Source of the DNA: Acinetobacter sp. GSS19
Lineage (GTDB): Bacteria > Pseudomonadota > Gammaproteobacteria > Pseudomonadales > Moraxellaceae
Length of the DNA stretch: 64,000 nt
Direction: 5' to 3'
Assembly (NCBI RefSeq): GCF_028621895.1
Contig: NZ_CP117520.1
Coordinates: 1,426,001-1,490,000 of the forward strand
In this document: piece by piece, positions 58,493 to 64,000 of the stretch
How positions within the stretch are numbered: position 1 is the first letter of the stretch
Layout of the letters: each line of letters begins with the position of its first letter
The notes under the pieces: model-generated
What the model was told of the DNA's origin: nothing
The model's database searches: none
What the model saw: the letters and a program-made list of their open reading frames with translations, nothing else
Made by a program: the position numbers and the translations under genes

Positions 58493-59197
58493 TTAGATAC
58501 TGCGTTGATTCACCCGCCTAGACAATTCTTCAGTGGATTCTTTGCGTTCCGAATAACGGTTGGTCAGGTAGGCACTTTGCCCACGGGTGAGCAAGGTGAA
58601 CTTATATAGCTCTTCCATCACATCCACAATCCGGTCATAGTACGCTGATGGTTTCATGCGGCCATCTTCCTCAAATTCCAGAAATGCTTTGGGCACAGAT
58701 GACTGGTTCGGAATCGTGATCATCCGCATCCAGCGGCCGAGGATGCGCATTTGATTGACCGCATTAAACGATTGAGAACCGCCACAGACCTGCATCAGCG
58801 CCAAGGTTTTCCCCTGAGTGGCACGGATGGCACCAGCGGCCAGTGGAATCCAGTCAATCTGCGCTTTTAAAATAGAACTCATCGCGCCATGACGCTCGGG
58901 TGAAGACCACACCATCCCTTCAGCCCAAGCCAACAGCTCATGTAATTCTTTCACCTTTGGATGGTTCATGTCCGCATCTTCAGGTAACGGCAAACCTTTG
59001 GGATGAAAAATTTTCACTTCTGCACCGAAATATTCCAGAATACGTCCCGCTTCCTGAACAGCCAAACGGCTATAAGAGCGTTCACGGTTTGAACCGTACA
59101 ACAAAAGAATACGCGGCGGGTGTTCGAGTTGCTTGGCTTGTAGCTGTTCAAAGGTGGGTTTTTCCAGCAAATCAAGATCGATATTTGGCAGTGTCAT
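58493..59197 (-). CDS. arsH: ArsH, NADPH-dependent FMN reductase / organoarsenical oxidase
   Basis: The 234-residue flavodoxin-fold protein has [25 protein letters not shown] (FMN phosphate loop) and [22 protein letters not shown], the ArsH pattern. ArsH oxidises trivalent methylarsenicals to less toxic pentavalent forms. The start at 59197 lies 20 bases after the acr3 stop; an upstream in-frame start at 59245 would overlap acr3. It is the last gene of arsR-arsC-acr3-arsH. Confidence 0.9.
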   Translation of the reverse strand: MTLPNIDLDLLEKPTFEQLQAKQLEHPPRILLLYGSNRERSYSRLAVQEAGRILEYFGAEVKIFHPKGLPLPEDADMNHPKVKELHELLAWAEGMVWSSPERHGAMSSILKAQIDWIPLAAGAIRATQGKTLALMQVCGGSQSFNAVNQMRILGRWMRMITIPNQSSVPKAFLEFEEDGRMKPSAYYDRIVDVMEELYKFTLLTRGQSAYLTNRYSERKESTEELSRRVNQRSI

Positions 59198-59217
59198 TAC
59201 TATTTCATCCCAATTTT

Positions 59218-60252
59218 TTAAGCAAAATACTTTTTCTTCAGCCACAAAGATACACTGACCAAGGAAATCAGCACGGGCACTTCCACTAAAGGACCAATGA
59301 TGGTGGTAAAGGCAATCGGAGAAGCCAAACCAAACGTGGCGATTGCAACAGCCAAAGCCAGCTCAAAGTTATTGCCCGCAGCCGTAAAGGAAATGGCCGT
59401 GGTTTTTGGATAATCGTTCCCCATCCATTTACTCATAAAGAAGCTGACAAAGAACATCAACACAAAGTAAATGGTCAATGGAATCGCGATACGCAATACA
59501 TCCAAAGGCAAACTCACCACATCAGCGCCTTTCAAGCTAAACATCGCCACAATGGTGAACAATAACGCCAATAAGCTCAGAGGGCCAATTTTTGGCAGGA
59601 ATTTCGTTTGATACCAATCCAGACCTTTCGCCTTGACCAAAGAAATACGGGTCAAGAAACCCATCAGGAATGGAATACCCAGATAGATCAATACTGCATT
59701 GGCAATCGTCCAGAAATCGACATTGATCACATGGCCTTCCACCCCAAAAAACGGTGGTAAATAGGTCAGGAAGAACCAGGCATAACTACTGAAGAACAGA
59801 ATCTGGAAAATACTGTTAAATGCCACCAGTGCAGCACCATATTGGTTGTCACCGCAAGCCAGACCATTCCAGATCAGCACCATGGCAATACAACGTGCCA
59901 AACCGATCAGGATCAGGCCAGTCATATATTCCGGATAATCACTGAGGAAAACGATCGCCAGTACAAACATGAGCACCGGTGCAATCAGCCAGTTTTGTAC
60001 CAGTGATAAAGCCAAAGTTTTTTTATCGTGAAAAACCTGTGGCAATGTCGCATAGTCCACTTTGGCCAAAGGTGGATACATCATCAGAATCAGACCAATC
60101 GCAATCGGCAAATTGACTGAATTCACGCTCATGGCATCCAGTGCTGTTGATGCTTGTGGAAATACCACCCCAATCGCAACACCTAATGCCATGGCCACAA
60201 AGATCCATAACGTCAGGTTGCGATCTAAAAAGGATAAACCCTGTTTAGACAT
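59218..60252 (-). CDS. acr3: Arsenite efflux permease, ACR3 family
   Basis: The 344-residue inner-membrane protein has ten hydrophobic spans and belongs to the BASS superfamily. The ACR3 signature Cys is in [23 protein letters not shown]. It exports As(III) by proton antiport. It lies between arsC and arsH in the operon (11 bases after arsC). Confidence 0.93.
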   Translation of the reverse strand: MSKQGLSFLDRNLTLWIFVAMALGVAIGVVFPQASTALDAMSVNSVNLPIAIGLILMMYPPLAKVDYATLPQVFHDKKTLALSLVQNWLIAPVLMFVLAIVFLSDYPEYMTGLILIGLARCIAMVLIWNGLACGDNQYGAALVAFNSIFQILFFSSYAWFFLTYLPPFFGVEGHVINVDFWTIANAVLIYLGIPFLMGFLTRISLVKAKGLDWYQTKFLPKIGPLSLLALLFTIVAMFSLKGADVVSLPLDVLRIAIPLTIYFVLMFFVSFFMSKWMGNDYPKTTAISFTAAGNNFELALAVAIATFGLASPIAFTTIIGPLVEVPVLISLVSVSLWLKKKYFA

Positions 60253-60263
60253 GATCTGCTCGA

Positions 60264-60734
60264 TTAAATATGAGAAATTTTATTGATTTCAGCAATGAGC
60301 TCCGGACGACTCAATTTTTTTGCATCTAGAGCGAAAAACGCATCTAAACGTTTGTTGATATGATCTACCGTGGTCAAGAACGCCTGTAATTTTTCTTCTT
60401 CAGGCAAATCCAAGTGTGAAGGATCCGACAGCCCCCAATGCGCCTTGATGGCTCCACCCAAATATAACGGGCAAGCTTCCTGTGCCGCTGCATCACACAC
60501 GGTAATCACAACTTCTGGCTCATACTGTTCGCAGGCATCAATGGTTTTGCTGGATAAACCTTCAGTCGATAGACCCAGGTTCTGTAAGGTCTTGATCGTC
60601 AAAGGATGAACCTGACCGGAAGGTTTGCTTCCTGCACTGTAAGCCACCCAGCCCTCTGGCGCACGGCTGTTAAATAACACTTCAGAGAGAATGCTGCGGC
60701 AACTGTTGCCTGTACATAAAAATAAAAATTTCAT
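60264..60734 (-). CDS. arsC: Arsenate reductase, low-molecular-weight phosphatase type
   Basis: The 156-residue protein starts [18 protein letters not shown] with the C-x5-R anion loop (CTGNSCR), and has [18 protein letters not shown] with the second and third redox cysteines. It reduces As(V) to As(III), drawing electrons from thioredoxin or glutathione. It is distinct in fold from the glutaredoxin-type ArsC at 63349. It lies 6 bases after arsR. Confidence 0.9.
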   Translation of the reverse strand: MKFLFLCTGNSCRSILSEVLFNSRAPEGWVAYSAGSKPSGQVHPLTIKTLQNLGLSTEGLSSKTIDACEQYEPEVVITVCDAAAQEACPLYLGGAIKAHWGLSDPSHLDLPEEEKLQAFLTTVDHINKRLDAFFALDAKKLSRPELIAEINKISHI

Positions 60735-60740
60735 GAAAAT

Positions 60741-61061
60741 TTACTCACAATGGCTTTGAACCGACAGAGCCGGAGAATGAACTAAACCGGTGTATTGACT
60801 GTGTTTGAGAGCATCTAAAATTTGAAAGCACCACGTCGGCAATTCAGGATTGATGCTGTAATACACCCACTGACTTTGACGGCGATCATTCAACAAACCA
60901 CAAGCGCGCAATAAAGCCAAATGGCGTGAAATTTTGGGTTGGCTGACTTGCAATTTGTCCGTCAAATCACAGACGCACTGCTCTTTATTTTCTGCAACCA
61001 GCATGACAATACTGAGACGTGTTTCATCCGATAAACATTTAAAAAACTGAACGTGGTCCAT
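60741..61061 (-). CDS. arsR: ArsR family arsenite-responsive repressor
   Basis: The 106-residue winged-helix protein has the metalloid-binding CVC motif in QCVCDLTDKLQVSQPKISRHLALL, as in ArsR, where As(III) binding to these cysteines releases DNA. The start at 61061 (MDHVQFFKCL) has GGGAG 6 bases upstream; a longer frame to 61085 is less likely. It is the first gene of the ars operon, and an imperfect palindrome at 61086-61105 lies in its promoter. Confidence 0.92.
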   Translation of the reverse strand: MDHVQFFKCLSDETRLSIVMLVAENKEQCVCDLTDKLQVSQPKISRHLALLRACGLLNDRRQSQWVYYSINPELPTWCFQILDALKHSQYTGLVHSPALSVQSHCE

Positions 61062-61085
61062 AGCTGCTCCCATCCTGTTATCCAA

Positions 61086-61105
61086 ATATACACATATCCA
61101 TATAT
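61086..61105. promoter_or_regulatory. Probable ArsR operator at the arsR promoter
   Basis: The minus-strand sequence ATATATGGATATGTGTATAT matches the perfect palindrome at 63813-63832 in 16 of 20 positions. It lies 25 bases upstream of the arsR start. The position supports autorepression. Confidence 0.55.
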
Positions 61106-61243
61106 ATAGTAAATGGCTGATCTTAAAATTATCATTGGATACAGAGAAAGCCCCTTCCTAAAGAAGTTGTTTAAAAAATTGTCAGCTGTGGTTCGCTATG
61201 TTATGAATAAAGAAAAAATTTCAATGAAAAAAAGGAATAATAC

Positions 61244-61699
61244 ATGCCTCATAAACACATTTTAGTACCGATTGACGGTTCTGATCAGGCATTCGCTGCG
61301 ACCAGACAAGCCGCGATCATGGCTGCCGCCCTAGACAGCAAACTGACGATAATCAGCATTATTGAAGAGAATCCATTTGCCAATACCGATTTTTATTATT
61401 TCGGTGCAGATGCCAGTACCATGCAAAGCTTTTTTGATGAAGCTAGTCTGAATGCAAGCCATGCATTGGCCGAGGCACAGAAATTGGCACTCAACGCCGG
61501 TGCCTGTGAGGTGGCGACACAACTGATAAAAGCCGAGGTTTTACCCACTGCAATTGTCAACGCAGCACAACAATTACAGGCCGATCTGATTGTGATGGGA
61601 TCACATGGACGACAAGGTATCCATAAAATCACTTTGGGCAGTGTGGCTGAAGAGGTATTAAAACTAGCCAAACTCCCGGTATTGATTGTCAAACAATAA
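61244..61699 (+). CDS. Universal stress protein (UspA family)
   Basis: The 151-residue alpha/beta protein begins KHILVPIDGSDQAF and ends with the nucleotide-binding block MGSHGRQGIHKITLGSVAEEVLKLAKLPVLIV (G-x2-G-x9-G-S), so it should bind ATP. Usp proteins help survival under stress by mechanisms that vary. AAAGGAA lies 6 bases upstream. It is divergent from arsR and is the only plus-strand gene in the ars region; the intergenic region could be shared with the arsR operator. Confidence 0.9.
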   Translation: MPHKHILVPIDGSDQAFAATRQAAIMAAALDSKLTIISIIEENPFANTDFYYFGADASTMQSFFDEASLNASHALAEAQKLALNAGACEVATQLIKAEVLPTAIVNAAQQLQADLIVMGSHGRQGIHKITLGSVAEEVLKLAKLPVLIVKQ

Positions 61700-61722
61700 A
61701 CCTACGGTTACATCTGCATCAT

Positions 61723-61753
61723 AAAAAACCAGTGGTACTGCCACTGGTTTTTT
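61723..61753. terminator. Bidirectional terminator between uspA and the thioredoxin-fold gene
   Basis: Perfect 13-base stem AAAAAACCAGTGG/CCACTGGTTTTTT with a 5-base loop, between convergent genes. Confidence 0.9.
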
Positions 61754-61774
61754 CATGCCACTGAATGTTCGAGC

Positions 61775-62014
61775 TTATTTGTTTCTCTCAATGAGTTCTG
61801 CAACAGCTTGGGCTTCCAGCACTTTGCCACTCGACACGATTTTATTGTCAATGATCAGACCCGGTGTGCTTAACAGGCCTGTTTCCGCAATCTTGATCAT
61901 GTCGGTCACATATTCGATGTCTGCCTGTACACCAGTATTTTTCACCGCTTCTTCTGTTGCTGCCAAAAGTGCTTTACATTTACGGCAGCCTGTACCCACC
62001 ACTTTAATTTGCAT
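61775..62014 (-). CDS. Small thioredoxin-fold protein with CxxC (redox-active disulfide protein type)
   Basis: The 79-residue protein reads MQIKVVGTGCRKCKALLAATEEAV, with a CxxC (C-R-K-C) at the thioredoxin active-site position, and PGLIIDNKIVSSGKV further on. It is of the small redox-active disulfide family often found with metalloid permeases. Its gene lies 17 bases after the permease gene and should be co-transcribed. It may deliver or sense reduced metalloid thiols; this is inferred. Confidence 0.8.
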   Translation of the reverse strand: MQIKVVGTGCRKCKALLAATEEAVKNTGVQADIEYVTDMIKIAETGLLSTPGLIIDNKIVSSGKVLEAQAVAELIERNK

Positions 62015-62031
62015 ATTTTATTCTCCAAACG

Positions 62032-63051
62032 TTATAAAAACCAGTAACCCAAGGTGTTTAAGCTATAACCAATAATTAAAATCCCCACAAACACAATGCC
62101 GACAAATAGACTGAGTAAAGGCAGCTTCACGACTTGTTTGAGTAAAATCAAGGATGGTAAAGATAGTGCAGTGACTGCCATCATAAAGGCCAGCACTGTA
62201 CCCAAACCTACGCCTTTTGCCACCAGTGCTTCAGCAATCGGCAAAGTGCCAAAAATATCTGCGTACATCGGTATGCCCACAATGGTCGCGATCAATACGG
62301 AATACCAGTGTTCCTGACCGAGCAATGCTGTAATCCATTGTTCCGGAATCCAGTTATGAATCGCAGCGCCAATTCCCACCCCGATCAACACATAGAGCCA
62401 AACCTTGGTGAAAATTTCCACCACCTGCTCCCAAGCAAAAGCGCGTCGCTCTTGGGCAGTCATGGTGAAATCTTCTTCTCCCTGAATGGCACCATTATGA
62501 GTTACAAACTCAGCCACATAGTTTTCCATTTTTAAAAAGCTGATCAATGAACCACCTAGCACTGCCAATACCAAACCAAGCAATACATAGATCATGGCGA
62601 TTTTCCAGTTAAAAATGCTGGCCAACAAAATAATCGAGGCCAAATCGACTAATGGTGATGAAATCAAAAAAGAAAAAGTCACACCTACTGGAAGCCCGGC
62701 ACGGGTAAAACCGATAAATAACGGAATGGAAGAACAGGAACAAAACGGCGTAATCGTTCCAAGCAGTGCTCCCATAATATTGGCTTTTAATCCGCTCATT
62801 CGCCCTAAAATTTGTCGGGTACGTTCCGGCGGAAAATAACTCTGGATATAAGACAGTGAATAAATCAGTACTGCTAACAGAATAAAAATCTTGCAAACAT
62901 CATAAATAAAAAAGTGAATACTGCCACCAAGCCGGGTCGCGACAGATAATCCAAAAATATTTTCAACCAGCCAACGTACTCCTTCTGACAGCCACGTCAT
63001 TTTTAACAGTGCATTGTTCAACCAAGCAAAGAATGCGATCAGGCTCTCCAT
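62032..63051 (-). CDS. ArsP-like permease (DUF318 family)
   Basis: The 339-residue inner-membrane protein has about eight spans and the DUF318/ArsP motif TPFCSCSSIPLFIGFTRAGLPVG, with the Cys pair that binds trivalent organoarsenicals in ArsP, and a central cytosolic loop (about 180-210). ArsP exports methyl- and aromatic As(III) compounds. It is followed directly by the CxxC protein. Other DUF318 members have unknown substrates, so the assignment to organoarsenicals depends on the ars neighbourhood. Confidence 0.78.
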   Translation of the reverse strand: MESLIAFFAWLNNALLKMTWLSEGVRWLVENIFGLSVATRLGGSIHFFIYDVCKIFILLAVLIYSLSYIQSYFPPERTRQILGRMSGLKANIMGALLGTITPFCSCSSIPLFIGFTRAGLPVGVTFSFLISSPLVDLASIILLASIFNWKIAMIYVLLGLVLAVLGGSLISFLKMENYVAEFVTHNGAIQGEEDFTMTAQERRAFAWEQVVEIFTKVWLYVLIGVGIGAAIHNWIPEQWITALLGQEHWYSVLIATIVGIPMYADIFGTLPIAEALVAKGVGLGTVLAFMMAVTALSLPSLILLKQVVKLPLLSLFVGIVFVGILIIGYSLNTLGYWFL

Positions 63052-63348
63052 TTTAATCCCCTTGTCTTGGACGAATCAGTACTTTTACTTCAATATGAAT
63101 GAAATAGCATGATGGTCAATTTTTATAGCAATTTGTCGATAATACATGACTCTATACTCGAGTTCATGAAGCTACAAAAGAGATCTCATCTTCTCAAACT
63201 GAACCTAGACAAGCACTTGTAGACTCATCAATTATGTTTATCCATCAGTGACTTAAATTGAGTATGTAAAATTATACGGCGCAACGTCAATCTATATTTT
63301 TTGAATATAAAAAAAGCCCAACCAAGTTGAGCTTTCTTAGGGAGGATT
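63052..63348. other. Intergenic region upstream of the permease gene
   Basis: A 297-base gap. It contains the arsC2 terminator and, about 45 bases before the permease start, TTCAATATGAATGAA (63090-63104), an imperfect TTCA/TGAA repeat that could be a weak ArsR-type site. No other feature is recognised. Confidence 0.4.
63313..63335 (-). terminator. Terminator after the glutaredoxin-type arsC
   Basis: AAAGC-T-CAAC/GTTG-G-GCTTT imperfect stem followed by a T tract on the minus strand, 14 bases after the stop. Confidence 0.75.
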
Positions 63349-63774
63349 TTATTTTACGCGGTTGCCTTGTTCATCAATAATGACTTCACCATCTTCTTTC
63401 ACAAAGGCTTTTAACTGTGGTAAAGGCAAAATGTCCAGTACCACTTCCGATGGGCGACACAAGCGTGTGCCCAGATCTGTGACCACCAAGGGACGGTTGA
63501 TCAGGATCGGATATTCAAGCATCGCATCAATCAGTTTTTCATCGGTCCAGTTGGCATCATCCAGATTCAATTCGGTATAAGGATCCACATTTTTACGTAA
63601 CACTTCACGCACAGTAAGGCTGGAATCCTGAATCATTTTTACCAGTTTATCTTTTGAAGGTGGCGTCACCAGATATTCAATCACTTCCGGTTCAATCCCC
63701 GCATTACGGATCAGCGCGAGTGTATTACGGGAAGTACCACATGCAGGGTTATGATAAATTTGTACTTTTGGCAT
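63349..63774 (-). CDS. arsC: Arsenate reductase, glutaredoxin-coupled type
   Basis: The 141-residue thioredoxin-fold protein begins MPKVQIYHNPACGTSRNTLALIRNAG with the catalytic Cys (about residue 11) and has conserved arginines in INRPLVVTDLGTRLCRPSEVVLDIL. It reduces As(V) with glutathione and glutaredoxin. It is unrelated in fold to the arsC at 60264. The start at 63774 gives the usual N-terminus; three more codons are open upstream. It appears to be transcribed alone behind a strong palindrome. Confidence 0.92.
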   Translation of the reverse strand: MPKVQIYHNPACGTSRNTLALIRNAGIEPEVIEYLVTPPSKDKLVKMIQDSSLTVREVLRKNVDPYTELNLDDANWTDEKLIDAMLEYPILINRPLVVTDLGTRLCRPSEVVLDILPLPQLKAFVKEDGEVIIDEQGNRVK

Positions 63775-63811
63775 AGCATCCACAAAAAAGCTTCTTGAAC
63801 AGATCGTCTTT

Positions 63812-63833
63812 TATATATGAATATTCATATATA
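63812..63833. promoter_or_regulatory. Perfect palindrome, probable ArsR operator
   Basis: A 22-base perfect palindrome with core ATATATGAATATTCATATAT (63813-63832), 38 bases upstream of the glutaredoxin-type arsC start. The TGAA/TTCA half-sites fit the ArsR/SmtB operator type. It resembles the sequence at the arsR promoter (16 of 20 identical). Confidence 0.65.
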
Positions 63834-64000
63834 CGCAATATAAAATATTAGATCAGCCACTCTTGAATTCGATACTATTCAATCGAAATTAATCCTGAGT
63901 TTTCCTCAAGGAAAGCGACTCACTATTCCAGAAAAACATTCTTTTGAATGTCTATCTATCAGCTTCGTATTAAAAATTATGGACGGTTTTTCACGGTTCT
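63834..64000. other. Right-edge region, no gene recognised
   Basis: A/T-rich sequence with a weak minus-strand hairpin (ACATTC-AAAA-GAATGT then TTTT, near 63938-63955), which could end a gene entering from beyond the right edge. Nothing is assigned. Confidence 0.35.

Overview
The window is a stretch of gammaproteobacterial chromosome that I assign to the genus Acinetobacter. The basis is gene content and order: divergent tsaD/rpsU, pyrD-cvpA-purF, hisZ-purA, alaS-lysC-csrA, osmC/crp, a pyrB-pyrC' pair with a non-catalytic dihydroorotase, and AT-leaning intergenic DNA. No rRNA operon, CRISPR array, intact insertion sequence or prophage is visible. One tRNA gene, an initiator tRNA-Met, is present.

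Layout. 1-10 kb: the start of tsaD (cut by the left edge), rpsU-yqeY, a BepA-type periplasmic protease, a 2-hydroxyacid dehydrogenase preceded by a probable divergent HolD (DNA polymerase III psi), an M48-like membrane protein with a damaged zinc motif, then pyrD-cvpA-purF. 10-24 kb: sixA, gpsA, nitroreductase, RhlB-like helicase, cspA, tusA, rpoH, thiS-thiG, trmB, an OmpA-family envelope protein and pyrB-pyrC'. 24-36 kb: two tandem small paralogues of unknown function, rlmKL, a DUF945 protein, clpB with a visible sigma-32 promoter, osmC/crp, an aldo-keto reductase and an M48 lipoprotein. 36-49 kb: purA, hisZ, an Epd-type dehydrogenase, alaS, lysC, csrA, rnhB, cytochrome b561, and an adenine deaminase with an NCS2 purine permease. 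49-54 kb is accessory and AT-rich: three small or medium single-span membrane proteins, a second cold-shock gene, tRNA-fMet and another M48 lipoprotein. 54-58 kb: a large c-di-GMP protein, a structured unassigned segment and a TehB-like methyltransferase. 58-64 kb: an arsenic resistance region, with arsR-arsC-acr3-arsH, uspA, an ArsP-like permease with a small CxxC thioredoxin-fold partner, and a glutaredoxin-type arsC behind a perfect ArsR-like palindrome.

The most notable gene is at 54232-56814. It encodes GAF-PAS-LOV-GGDEF-EAL. The second PAS domain carries the flavin-binding LOV signature GRNCRFLQ with all the expected flavin-contact residues. The GGDEF motif is degenerate (AGGEF) and the EAL catalytic set is complete. 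This predicts a blue-light-controlled c-di-GMP phosphodiesterase.

Functional links: rpoH (sigma-32) and its predicted target clpB lie in the same window; pyrD, pyrB and pyrC' with purF and purA supply nucleotide synthesis, while adenine deaminase and NCS2 supply purine salvage; four M48-family proteins suggest heavy envelope proteolysis; the ars region combines As(V) reduction, As(III) efflux and likely organoarsenical handling under an ArsR repressor. All functional calls are by reading the sequence; no database search was run.
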